DNA of 64,000 nucleotides from an uncultured bacterium (lineage in GTDB: Bacteria > Verrucomicrobiota > Lentisphaeria > Oligosphaerales > Oligosphaeraceae): contig CACYQT010000030.1 of NCBI GenBank assembly GCA_902776645.1, forward strand, positions 1-64,000, read 5' to 3'. Shown in pieces: positions 28,195-37,900 of the stretch (positions are counted from its first letter, which is position 1; every line of letters begins with the position of its first letter). The notes under the pieces are model-generated. The model made no database searches, had not been told where the DNA came from, and saw only the letters and a list, made by a program, of their open reading frames with translations. A program made the position numbers and the translations under genes.

Positions 28195-29733
28195 TCACTT
28201 ATTCTTCTTGAAGGCGTTGACAAGCACTTGTTTGCGGGCGGTCATCTCCACACGGTTCTGGGCGCCTGGATTGCCTTCCGGCGGGATTTCGACATCCCAG
28301 CAGTGGGATTCGCGGAAGGCATGGTAGGACCAGTCCCAGCCATATTCTTCAAAGAGGTCGATGATATCCTGTATGTAGATTTCCGCGCCTTCCGCCCAGC
28401 GGGCCGCGGAGAATTCGCCGAAATAGATCTTCGCCCCATATTTCAGCTCGAAATCGCGGACGGGCTGCATGGCTTTGCGGAGCCTCTCCTTGTTCCATTT
28501 CTTCTTGTCGTCAGGATACTTGAGGCCTTTTTTACGACCGCCTATGCCCTGATGGGTGTATTCGCCGGGCGTGTACATGTGGGCCTGGTAGATGATGTCT
28601 TTCATCGGCAGCGGTGTCAGATAGGTGAAGTCGTTGGCGGAGTCCCATCCGTTCGATTCGATGATGATCGGCGTGTCCGGATCGATGCCGCGGACGGTCT
28701 TCGCGACACGGTACTGAAGCGACAGATAATCGACCATGACCTTCTTGGCGGGCTGCGACGGTTCGTTGATGAGATCGTAGCCGTAGAGGGCCGGATGGCC
28801 TTTGACGGCGGTGGCGAGATTGATCCACGCCTTTTCAAACGTATCCGCGAAAAGCTTCTTCTCGAACATGTTCATGTGTCCGCTTTCGGCGCGGCCGCCG
28901 GGAGCGACATGCAAATCCAGAACCACCTTGATACCAAGCTCTTGGCATTTATCCAAAACCTGCTTCACTTCCGGAATGCGGGCGTTGACCCAACCCAGAT
29001 ATTCATCGGGATCCTGATTGTTGTTGCGCGCATGCCATTGGCGGATCAGCTGCCAGCGGATGAGATTGGCGCCCCACGACTTCAGATCGGGCAGATCCTT
29101 CTGGATGGTCGTCTGGGGATTGAAACTGCCGGGCGACATGACGCCGCGATAGAGATGCTCCAGCTTCACGCGGTCCGTATAGACGCATTTATAGTCGGCC
29201 GGCGTTAACGGAGGGTAGATTTCCGCAGGGGAGACGACAGTGACTTTCAAATCGTCGAACCAGATGGTTCCCGTGCAATCCTGCAGCCCGAGCTGGATGG
29301 AGCCGCCTTCCTTTTTGATTTCCTTCGGGGCGATGAAAGACGTTTCCCGCTGATGCCAGTCCGCCGTGCCGAATTCACTTCCGCCCGGATTCTTCCACTG
29401 GCGGCCTGAATCCAAAAGGAACGTGGCCTGTATTTTCGTGCCGTTCCAGCTGTCCTTCGGCTGGGTGACATCGGAATATTTGACGCGGACGGTGATGGCG
29501 ACCGAATAATCCGAATATTTCGAATAATCGAAGGGGATTTCCACGACGTTCATCTTCCCTTTATCCGTGGAAGTCACGGCAAGGCATGGATTTCCGTCGA
29601 TGACATCGATTTTCGCGACGGGGGGGAGTTTGATATCCTTCATCTGGTCAGGCGTGAAGGAGATGTCCAGAACGGTTGTCTGGGCCATGGCGCAGAGGCC
29701 GGCGAGTGTCAGCAGCAGCAGGAATTGTTTCAT
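28195..29733 (-). CDS. Secreted GH5-like cellulase-family glycosidase with N-terminal CBM
   Basis: 512 residues from ATG 29733 (AAGGAG upstream) with signal peptide MKQFLLLLTLAGLCAMAQ. Residues about 20-170 are a beta-sandwich carbohydrate-binding domain ending IWFDDLKVTVV. The catalytic barrel has GANLIRWQLIRQW, ELGIKVVLDLHVAPGG, the acid/base motif YDLINEPSQ (E near 322), YQAHMYTPGEYTHQG, and IYFGEFSAAR with the nucleophile E near 436. These are the hallmarks of GH5. A beta-1,4-glucan or mannan substrate is likely; subfamily cannot be told. Its stop lies 5 bp inside the boundary of the inverted-repeat element. Confidence 0.88.
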   Translation of the reverse strand: MKQFLLLLTLAGLCAMAQTTVLDISFTPDQMKDIKLPPVAKIDVIDGNPCLAVTSTDKGKMNVVEIPFDYSKYSDYSVAITVRVKYSDVTQPKDSWNGTKIQATFLLDSGRQWKNPGGSEFGTADWHQRETSFIAPKEIKKEGGSIQLGLQDCTGTIWFDDLKVTVVSPAEIYPPLTPADYKCVYTDRVKLEHLYRGVMSPGSFNPQTTIQKDLPDLKSWGANLIRWQLIRQWHARNNNQDPDEYLGWVNARIPEVKQVLDKCQELGIKVVLDLHVAPGGRAESGHMNMFEKKLFADTFEKAWINLATAVKGHPALYGYDLINEPSQPAKKVMVDYLSLQYRVAKTVRGIDPDTPIIIESNGWDSANDFTYLTPLPMKDIIYQAHMYTPGEYTHQGIGGRKKGLKYPDDKKKWNKERLRKAMQPVRDFELKYGAKIYFGEFSAARWAEGAEIYIQDIIDLFEEYGWDWSYHAFRESHCWDVEIPPEGNPGAQNRVEMTARKQVLVNAFKKNK

Positions 29734-29858
29734 GGGGCGCTCCTTTTTCAATTCATGATTCATAATTCATGGCAAATGTTTTCTGCAATCATAAGCTAAT
29801 GCCATTTGGCGAAAAAGACAAGTAGGCAAAACGCATTTCCATGATGACAATAAAAAAA

Positions 29859-29890
29859 GCCCCGACGCGGGAGGAAAAACGCGTCGGGGC
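29859..29890 (-). terminator. Rho-independent terminator of the FadL-type gene
   Basis: Perfect 11-bp stem GCCCCGACGCG / CGCGTCGGGGC with a 10-nt loop, followed on the minus strand by TTTTTTTATTG. It is 27 bp past the FadL-type stop. Confidence 0.92.
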
Positions 29891-29917
29891 GATGCAAGCC
29901 AAATGAATGGCGTTACA

Positions 29918-31189
29918 TCAGAACGTGTAGGTGAGGGCGTAGGAGATGATGTCGGTGGAGCAGCCCAGCTGGCAGCTGGCGACGGAGCCGTCGGGCAGGG
30001 TCATGCGCCATTCGCCTTTCTCGAAGACGATGCGGACATAGCTCAAATCAAAGCGGAGATGTTCGTTCCACTGGTAGGAGACGCCTGCGCTCAGCCAGTA
30101 GCGGTTGAGGTCGGGCAGCGTGGAAGAGCGAAGTTCGGGTTCGGTGGCGGGCGTACGGTCGAAGGCGGTGCCGCAACGGACCGTCCATTTGTCCGTCAGT
30201 TTGTATTCCGTACCGAACGCGATGCGCCACGTGTCTTTCCACTTCATGACTTCCGTCTGCTTGTAGGAGCCGGTGGTCTGGTAGGCCATCTGGCCGAGCT
30301 TGGACTTCTTGTCGAACGTGATGGAGAGTTCGTCGAAGACGGAGGCCTTCGTCCAGCTGAGATCCATCATGACTTCCCACTTGTCCGTGATGCCCTGCGT
30401 GATGCCGAAATTGGCGACGGCGGGGAGGTCGAGATCAGCGTCAGCATCGCCACGGAGGGTGCCGAAGGGCGTTTCGGTAAGGCGGCCTTCCAGTTCGAGT
30501 TCCTGCGTCATGCGGGAGCGGTAGCTAAGGCCGACTTGTGTCTTTTCAAACGGCTGGTAGGTCAGACCGGCGATGTAGCCGAGGGCGTATGAGTCGCCTT
30601 TCAGCTTCAGATGGCCGATCGGATAGTTGTAACGCGTCATTTCGATGTCAGCATACTGGACGATGAGGCCCGCGCCGATGGACAGGTTGTCGAGAATCTT
30701 GTAGGAGATGGACGGCGTCGCTTCGACGACGGACAGTTCGGTGTCGATGGACTGGAATCTGCCGACCCATTTCGGATTCCACTTCGTGGCGGTTCCGGAC
30801 GTGGCGGAGAAGGCGAGGCCGAGGGCGATTTTGTCCGTCACAGGATAGACAAGGTCGAAATTCGGGACATGGGACCAGCCGCCGCCGTCGTTGCCGCAGT
30901 CGCCGACCGCCGTGTTCTTGGAGTTCTTATGGGCGGTGGCGCTGACATGCAGCCAGTTGCCGCCGAGATTGAAGGCCGGGCGTTCATGCCAGGAGGAAAG
31001 GGACGGGTTGAAGAAGACGGCGGACGGCTCATTGATGTCGCACGTCATGCCGGCGAGGGCGCGGCCCAGACCTGCCGTGGACTGTTCAAGAATGCTGAAG
31101 CCGGAACCTTCCACGTTGGCCGTGGTGAGTGTCAGGGCCAGTGTCGCTGCGGAGCAGGCGGCGCCGAGGAGTTTTTTGATCGATTTCAT
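29918..31189 (-). CDS. OmpP1/FadL family outer-membrane transport protein
   Basis: 423 residues from ATG 31189, chosen because MKSIKKLLGAACSAATLALTLTTANVEG is a clean signal peptide; the frame runs 24 residues further upstream without support. The mature start SGFSILEQSTAGLGRALAGM matches the FadL N-terminal hatch (G..L.EQSA.GLGRA.AG). The remainder is a beta-barrel with alternating strands, and the C-terminus YALTYTF ends in an aromatic residue as the BAM signal requires. It carries hydrophobic compounds across the outer membrane, so the cell is Gram-negative. Confidence 0.9.
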   Translation of the reverse strand: MKSIKKLLGAACSAATLALTLTTANVEGSGFSILEQSTAGLGRALAGMTCDINEPSAVFFNPSLSSWHERPAFNLGGNWLHVSATAHKNSKNTAVGDCGNDGGGWSHVPNFDLVYPVTDKIALGLAFSATSGTATKWNPKWVGRFQSIDTELSVVEATPSISYKILDNLSIGAGLIVQYADIEMTRYNYPIGHLKLKGDSYALGYIAGLTYQPFEKTQVGLSYRSRMTQELELEGRLTETPFGTLRGDADADLDLPAVANFGITQGITDKWEVMMDLSWTKASVFDELSITFDKKSKLGQMAYQTTGSYKQTEVMKWKDTWRIAFGTEYKLTDKWTVRCGTAFDRTPATEPELRSSTLPDLNRYWLSAGVSYQWNEHLRFDLSYVRIVFEKGEWRMTLPDGSVASCQLGCSTDIISYALTYTF

Positions 31190-31296
31190 TGTTGTTTCAC
31201 CAGTTTTTGTTTTTGGGTTGTTGTATGCGGTAAAAACGCGGGAATGAAGCTTACATGTCATTACTGTAATGCAGAGTTTTTAAAGGTCAAGAGAAT

Positions 31297-31327
31297 AAAG
31301 TGACATTTTTTGTAATTTTGTCACTTT
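31297..31327. promoter_or_regulatory. Inverted repeat between divergent genes
   Basis: AAAGTGACA and TGTCACTTT form a perfect 9-bp inverted repeat with a T-rich 13-nt spacer in the 251-bp gap between the divergent FadL-type and Sel1-repeat genes. Its position suits an operator, but no regulator is known. A TATAAATACAAT stretch near 31407-31420 could be part of the plus-strand promoter. Confidence 0.35.
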
Positions 31328-31440
31328 TGACGGCTTTTTTCAGAAAAATCTGCTGATTTCACAATGTTTTTGCAACTTCGGCGCCAATGGCATGTCTATA
31401 CATTATATAAATACAATAGGCAAAACAGGAGAGGAAACAC

Positions 31441-33009
31441 ATGAAAAACGGAAAATGGCTATGGACGCTGTTGATCTTCGGCATGCTTTCGGGCGTATTC
31501 GCGGATGGACAGCCTGTCGATAAAGAGAAATTCGATGAAGCGGCCTGGAAAAAGCAGGTCGAGGAACTGAAAGCGCAGGACATGGCGGACGCAGACGTGC
31601 AGTTGCGTCTTGGCTTGCTGTTGCTTCAGGACAAGTCGGATAAATCGGTGGATCACCAGAAGGAAGGCTTCGAGTTGCTGAAGAAATCGGCGGACCAGGG
31701 CAATTCATCCGCGTTGTTCCAAGTGGCGAAATGCTATCGTGAAGGAAAAGGGACGGGCCGCGACGACGCGTTGGCCTATGAATGCTTCCGGCAGGTTGCG
31801 GACGACGAAGGCGCGAAGGAATATCTGGACGCGACGTTCCATGTGGGAATGTGCCTTCTGGAAGGCCTGGGCGTGGCGAAGGACGCCGATTCGGCGATTG
31901 AATGGATTCGGGAGGCCGCCGACAACGGTTTCGTTCCCGCCCAATACCAGATGGGAATGATCAATATCAAAGGCGAAGTCGCGACGCACAATCTCGAACA
32001 GGCCATCCAATATTTTCAAAAAGCCGCGGAGCAGGAGCATGTCGAGTCACAAGTCATTCTCGGCATAATTCTTATCAATGAAGATATTGTAAAGGACCGC
32101 CAGACGGAAGGGATGAAATGGCTTCTGAAGGCGGCAGGCAACGGCCACGTCATCGCGCAACTGATCGTCGGATACGCCTATTTGACAGGCGACGGAGTAG
32201 AAAAGGACGAGGCGAAGGCGGTCCAATGGTTTGAAAAGGCGGCGAAGCAGGGCGATGCGGACGGTTGCTTCAATCTGGGCGTCTGCCTGGTGAACGGCAT
32301 GGGGATCGCGAAAGACGAGAAACGCGGGTTTGAATTCTTTGTCAAGGCGAAGGAACTTGGATCGCTCCGCGCCTTCGCGGCCATCGGCAAATGCTATATG
32401 GGTGGACGTGGCGTTGAAAAGAACGTCCGGAAAGGCTTTGAGACGTTCAAGGAAGGCGCCTTGAAAAACGATGTCTGGTGCCAGTTCGAACTCAGCCAAT
32501 GCTACTATGTCGGCCGCGGGACGGAGAAAGACGAAGGCATGGAGTTCTACTGGGTTAAGTGCGCGGCGGACAATGGGTTGCCAGACGCCATCAACAATCT
32601 GGGCGACTGCTATGAGAAAGGCCGCGGGATTGAAAAGGACTATGCGATGGCGTTGAAATACTATCGCGAAGCGCAGGCGTTGGGTGTTCCGATCGCTTGG
32701 TGCAGCCTTGGCGAATGCTATGAAAAAGGCCTTGGCGTGGAGAAAAACTACCAGAAGGCGGTCGAACTGTACAACGAAGCCATCAAACGCGGCAGTTTTG
32801 AAGCGTACGTGACGCTGGGCCGTTGTCATGAGAACGGGACCGGCGTGGAAAAGAACGGCGCCAAGGCGGTGGAACTGTACAAGCAAGCTGCGGAAAAAGA
32901 AGTCACGGATGCCTATGCGGCGCTGGCCCGTTGCTACGAACAGGGCGTCGGCGTCGAAAAGAACGCGGAAGAGGCGAAAAAATGGCATGACAAATTGCTT
33001 GAAGACTGA
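31441..33009 (+). CDS. Secreted Sel1-repeat (SLR/TPR-like) protein
   Basis: 522 residues with GGAGAGG upstream and signal peptide MKNGKWLWTLLIFGMLSGVFA. After about residue 55 the chain is made of roughly 12 Sel1-like repeats of 36 residues, each with the A..LG.CY..G.GVEKN...A..WY..A pattern; GVEKN or GIEKD appears at nearly every turn. The array is close to regular from end to end with no other domain. Such alpha-solenoids act as protein-binding scaffolds in the periplasm or at the surface. No partner can be named. Confidence 0.88.
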   Translation: MKNGKWLWTLLIFGMLSGVFADGQPVDKEKFDEAAWKKQVEELKAQDMADADVQLRLGLLLLQDKSDKSVDHQKEGFELLKKSADQGNSSALFQVAKCYREGKGTGRDDALAYECFRQVADDEGAKEYLDATFHVGMCLLEGLGVAKDADSAIEWIREAADNGFVPAQYQMGMINIKGEVATHNLEQAIQYFQKAAEQEHVESQVILGIILINEDIVKDRQTEGMKWLLKAAGNGHVIAQLIVGYAYLTGDGVEKDEAKAVQWFEKAAKQGDADGCFNLGVCLVNGMGIAKDEKRGFEFFVKAKELGSLRAFAAIGKCYMGGRGVEKNVRKGFETFKEGALKNDVWCQFELSQCYYVGRGTEKDEGMEFYWVKCAADNGLPDAINNLGDCYEKGRGIEKDYAMALKYYREAQALGVPIAWCSLGECYEKGLGVEKNYQKAVELYNEAIKRGSFEAYVTLGRCHENGTGVEKNGAKAVELYKQAAEKEVTDAYAALARCYEQGVGVEKNAEEAKKWHDKLLED

Positions 33010-33013
33010 GAGG

Positions 33014-33037
33014 CTCTAGGATTCTAGGATTCTAGAG
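33014..33037. repeat. Short (GGATTCTA)n tandem repeat
   Basis: Two and a half copies of GGATTCTA flanked by CTCTAG and CTAGAG, directly after the Sel1-gene stop. It shares the TTCTAG core with the 9-bp arrays at 7125 and 15864. A 6-bp hairpin GACCGC-gaca-GCGGTC follows at 33061-33076 and overlaps the cyclophilin stop codon. Confidence 0.7.
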
Positions 33038-33074
33038 TTTTCAGCTTCAAGCATTTAACGGACCGCGACAGCGG

Positions 33075-33551
33075 TCACTTCTCATCCGCGGCGACCTGCA
33101 TTTTCACGATTTTGTCTGGATTGTAGACGACGCCGTTGCGGTTCGGATCGCCTTTTTTGATCTTATCGACGAATTCCATGCCGCTGACGACTTTGCCCCA
33201 AACGGTGTATTGGCGGTCCAGAAAACGCGCGTCCGCGAAGCAGATGAAAAACTGGCTGTCCGCCGAATTCGGATCCATCGCGCGAGCCATGGAGACCGTG
33301 CCGCGCACATGCGGTTCGCTGTTGAATTCCGCCGCAAGTTTCTTGCCGCTGCCGCCCATGCCCGTGCCGAGCGGGTCGCCCGTCTGGGCCATGAAGCCGT
33401 CGATGACACGATGGAAGACGATGCCGTCATAGAAGCCCTGACGAACCAATTCTTTTATGCGCACCACATGTTTCGGCGCGGCTTTCGGCAGCAGTTCGAT
33501 GACGACGCGACCGTCTTTCAGATCCAGATAGAGGGTGTTTTCTTTGTCCAT
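33075..33551 (-). CDS. Cyclophilin-type peptidyl-prolyl cis-trans isomerase
   Basis: 158 residues from ATG 33551 (AAGGAA upstream), cytoplasmic, no signal peptide. The cyclophilin signature is complete: FYDGIVFHRVIDGFMAQTGDP with the catalytic R, then GTVSMARAM, SADSQFFICFADARFLDRQYTVWGKVVSGMEFVDKI. It catalyses proline isomerisation during protein folding. The length is that of the short bacterial PpiB group. It follows the rhomboid gene on the same strand by 43 bp and is likely co-transcribed with it. Confidence 0.95.
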   Translation of the reverse strand: MDKENTLYLDLKDGRVVIELLPKAAPKHVVRIKELVRQGFYDGIVFHRVIDGFMAQTGDPLGTGMGGSGKKLAAEFNSEPHVRGTVSMARAMDPNSADSQFFICFADARFLDRQYTVWGKVVSGMEFVDKIKKGDPNRNGVVYNPDKIVKMQVAADEK

Positions 33552-33594
33552 AATCAATTCCTTTTTGTTGTATAACGTGATGATTTATATGATG

Positions 33595-34746
33595 TTAGTA
33601 AAATTTCCGTTTGTCTCCGAACATTGCCGATGACGCTTGGGTGTCGATGGCCTCCATATTTCTTCGGACACGATTGCGAAGGAGGAATCCAACGGCGAGA
33701 CCGAAGAGCGCACCACCCAGATGCGCACCGTAGGCAACGCCTGCTTCCACATGGAACGTTAGAAGCGTCATAAGCCCCTGCAAGAGCATCCACAGAACGA
33801 ACGCAAACCATGCGGGAATACCGAACCATCTGAAACACAAGAAGAAACGCATGCAAAGGGAAATCGTGACGTCTGGAAAGAAGACGGCATATGCGGCAAT
33901 GATGCCGGAGATGAAACCGCTCGCTCCGACGCACGGGACGGTGGAATTTGGAAGCATGGCTATATGCAATAGACCAGCCGTCAGGCCGGAGGCCAGCATC
34001 AATAGAAGATACAATGGTTTGCCTAAAGCATCCTCCACATTGTCACCGAATATCAGCAGAAAGTACATGTTCCCAAGCAGATGTCCGATACCGCCATGGA
34101 GGAACATGGACGTGATGAACGTGGATCCGCTGTTCCGAAAGCATTCTGCGGGAATCAGTCCATATTCTTTCACAACCGTTTCCAAATCCTGCCATGTGAA
34201 GAAGAAGGCGATGACACAAATGGCGGCAACGAGCCATGTGATCCATGGAACGGAATTAAGCGTCGGTGCGCCTCTTTCGATGGGGAAGCCAAACACTCCC
34301 GCCACATATGCCCAGCCAGAAGGCGGTTCGGCCTCAACATTCGCCCTCATTTCCTTGACAGCATGCATGGCCAGAATCTCTTTGGCCTGCTGCGGCAATT
34401 CGGGAACGGCCGGTGGTGGTGGTTTCGGCAATGCTTCCAATTCATTGGGATCGAACCACAATTCCTGACAACGACAGCAGACATCCAATTCCAACGATTT
34501 TCCTTCGACTTGCAAGGTGACAAGCGTCATCGGATGGCTACACATCGGGCAGGAGCCGCCATATTCCCCTTGATGTTCCATCGCCTTGCGCCACAACGTG
34601 TTGGCGAATTCCGGCTTGCCGCAGAGCGAGCGGACGGTGGAAAGCGTCACAGCACGGCCGTGACCTTCTGGACAGTGGAAGCCGATCTTCCCCTGGTAGA
34701 GTGACTTGGCCAATGGCTGGCCGCAGCGTGGACAGGTTATGTTCAT
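33595..34746 (-). CDS. Rhomboid-family intramembrane serine protease with N-terminal zinc ribbons
   Basis: 383 residues. The first ~105 residues hold zinc-binding pairs: CPRC (5-8) with CPEGH, CPMC near 66, and CCRCQELWFDPNEL near 91, the last a zf-TFIIB-type ribbon. The C-terminal ~200 residues form a six-helix rhomboid core: FLHGGIGHLLGNMYFLLIFGDNVED (conserved HxxxN), GASGFISG with the catalytic Ser near 275, and GAHLGGALFG with the catalytic His near 343. It cleaves helices within the membrane. The cytoplasmic zinc module may recruit substrates; that role is inferred. Confidence 0.92.
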   Translation of the reverse strand: MNITCPRCGQPLAKSLYQGKIGFHCPEGHGRAVTLSTVRSLCGKPEFANTLWRKAMEHQGEYGGSCPMCSHPMTLVTLQVEGKSLELDVCCRCQELWFDPNELEALPKPPPPAVPELPQQAKEILAMHAVKEMRANVEAEPPSGWAYVAGVFGFPIERGAPTLNSVPWITWLVAAICVIAFFFTWQDLETVVKEYGLIPAECFRNSGSTFITSMFLHGGIGHLLGNMYFLLIFGDNVEDALGKPLYLLLMLASGLTAGLLHIAMLPNSTVPCVGASGFISGIIAAYAVFFPDVTISLCMRFFLCFRWFGIPAWFAFVLWMLLQGLMTLLTFHVEAGVAYGAHLGGALFGLAVGFLLRNRVRRNMEAIDTQASSAMFGDKRKFY

Positions 34747-34930
34747 GGAATGGATTCCGTTACGATTGTTTTAATGAATTACCGTAACATAACGCAAGAA
34801 ACACCACTTTTCCAATCGTAACATGTGAATACTGGTCTTGTTTGCTTGAAAAACAGACAAAAACAATATAATAAGAAATGTCTCCCAAAGACAATACCAG
34901 TCAGCCAATCAGTCTTTCCGACCAACGCCC

Positions 34931-37900
34931 ATGAAATATTTTTTGCCCCTTTTATTCTCTTTGTCATTGACAGCCGCGCAATTCCAGCTCAACTGCCCCT
35001 ATTATCATTTTGGCGAACACCAGCTTGAGATTGCAGTTTCCGGCCTCGACGAAGCCGAAAAGCATCAAGTTCAACTGGAAGCATTTGACCGTTTTCGAGA
35101 AGCCGTCGTCAAGACCGTCAAGTTGCCGGTCATTGCGGGAAAAATCACCATCGAACTGCCTTACGGCAGTTATGAGCTTCGCGGGACATTGCTGGATGCG
35201 GCTGGCGCCATTGCGGGAAAACACGCCATCTCGGTCCAGTCCATGTCTCCTGATTGCGTCTCCACTTTGACCGATGAAGAGGCGGAATACGAATTCCGCT
35301 ATGGCTTCATCGGCGGTTGCCAGGACGAAACCTCCCCGGAACTTTCAGCACGTCTAGGCCGCCGCTGGTTCCGTTTCGAGCTGCCCAACTGGGGCGAATG
35401 CGAAAGAAGGGCCATGGGCCAGTACGATTTGGCGCAATGCCGTGATTATGTCATGCCATGGATTTCGCAGAAAGTGCGGCCCTGCACATTGCAGACCTTG
35501 TATGCGCATCCTGGGCATTATCCGCCGACCGATCTGGCAGCCTTTTCATCAGGCTATGGCCATTATTTGAAAGCCTACGGGAGCGCAATGGCGGGTTTGG
35601 TCGAAGAGCATGAACTTGGCAACGAGGACAACGGCGCCAACAAGTATCTGTACACGGAAACAGGGCGGCATGGCGCCGCCGCCTTGCGGTCTGTCCAGCC
35701 ATTCTGTGTTCTGGGCAACTCCGGAACTGGCTCCATCGACTACAGCTGGCTGCAATTCCAATGCGCAAGAAGACTGGGCGATTCCCTGGACGCCTACGTC
35801 GTGCATCCGTACACCAACAATTCCACCTGTTCGGAATCCGCCTCTCCAGAAGCCCATCACACGTTGGAGCAATTGGACAGGCTGCATGAACTCGTGTTCG
35901 CCTCCGGCGGCATGAAGGAGCTTTGGAACACCGAATACGGATGGCCCAACGGCAGCCCCGCCGAAGAACGAGCCCGTACGGCCTGCTATTTGCGCATGCT
36001 GCTGCTGAACGATGTCGCGGGCGTCCGACAGGCCGTTGTATATAATTGGGACCGTGACTACAACACCTGCCATCTTCCTGCCGTCGTCGCCTTGCATTAC
36101 TTTGCCATGCGCCGACAGGTTGCGCGCTTTGTCGGCGCGACTTTCAAAGACAATATATGGACGGTTGTCTATGAACGCCACAAGCAACCTTTCGCCGTGC
36201 AATGGACCACCTTGGACGGGGAATTTCCACCGACCATCGACGGCGATGCCACGGACGCGTTCGGCAATGCTTTGGAAAATCCGAAAATTTCGCGGCTTCC
36301 AGTCTTTTTCGACAAAATCCCCCAATCCGTTGTGGACACGCATATCCAGGCGCAGGCGAAACGGCTTCAGGACCGTTTTCTGCATTTCCATCAATCAAAA
36401 CCGCTGGATTCCTTCAAAACGTTTTTAAATCTGAAGGCGACCGATGTTGATAATCTGCGTCTTGCCCTCTTGAACTGGCTTCAGGAGAGAAACGCCCCCA
36501 TCACAAGCGACGAACAGGCCCTTTTCCATTTCGCACTGGACTGGTATCTGCAGACAGGACGCAACTTCAGTCAGCCGGACGCCCCGTCCGTTGCATTTGA
36601 CGCGGAACCTTTCCGCGAACAAGTTTTAAAAGATCATGCGAACCTTCTGTCCTGCCAGGCCTTGCGTTATCTGCTGCGGCAGGCGGACAGGCTGGAACGC
36701 CAACGGAAAATGGCGCGCAATGAAAGCGACGCACACGCCTGCGGCGCGCTTCTGCATGTCCTGCAGAAATCCTGCCAGGCATTCTCCCGTTGGGGCGAAC
36801 GCATTCAGTATGCGGCATTTGCCAATCTCTATCAAGAACGCAACGGGAAGCTGGAAGAACACATTTCTTTTGTCACAGGCGTTCCCACCAAACTTCGGGT
36901 CCGAGTCTCCAACTATGCGGATCGTGACGTCAAGGCGCAGATACGGCCATTGCTTCCCGCGGGATGGACGGCAACGCAAATGGAACCATTGACGGTACCC
37001 GCCAATGGCGAAGCATGGGCCGATCTGGCCATAACGGCTCCCAGTGGCGCCAATGCGCCAGAAATCTCGATCGCCGTTCTTCTGGAAGGCTGTCCTGCAC
37101 GTGTCACCACTTTCAATTGGCTGGAATACCTGCCCGCCATCAGTCTCACCATGCCTGTTCTGGAAGTGCGCGACGGGCGTCTGGCCTTGCAATTGCATAA
37201 TCAGGAGACAAAAGCCGTCAGCGGCCATCTCAAATTGCTGCCGGCCGGCAATGCGGGCGCCCCGTTGGCGCTGATTCCTTATCAAGTCGAGCCAAAGGCC
37301 GAAGCCTCCATGACGTGCAGGCTTTCCGAAAGCGCCGCACGCCGTCTCGCCGAGGCCGGATATCAATTGAATGCGCAGTTTCTGCCTGACCGCGGCCAGC
37401 CATTCGTCATCGGCCCGCTGGATGTCGAATCCGCCATTGCCATTCGCCATCCACAGAAAACAGATGAGCAATGGTGGCGCGATGCACCGCCGTTGCGTCT
37501 TGATCAAGAGGAATATGCATGGGGAAGCTATGGCAACAGCTGGTCTCCTGATGACTTGTCCGCAACGACCGCAATGGCGTGGGACGATGAAAAACTCTAT
37601 TTCCATGCCGTCGTCAATGACCAGGTCATGAATCAGACCATTTCAGACGACGGTGTCTGGCATCAAGATTCCATTCAATTGCTCTTCATGCTCGCGGACC
37701 GCCCGCCTGACCAATCTCCGGTCTCCGGCTTCTGGCTGGCGTTGACGCCCAAAGGCCCGCTCGCCTGGAGTGAACGCCAATGGAAACATCTCGTTGATTG
37801 CCAGCTTGATATCGTCTATAAAAACAAGCAGTGCATCTACGATTTTGCCGTCCCTTGGGCGCAATTGGGCTCCGAATTCATCGGCGTCCCGAAATTCGGG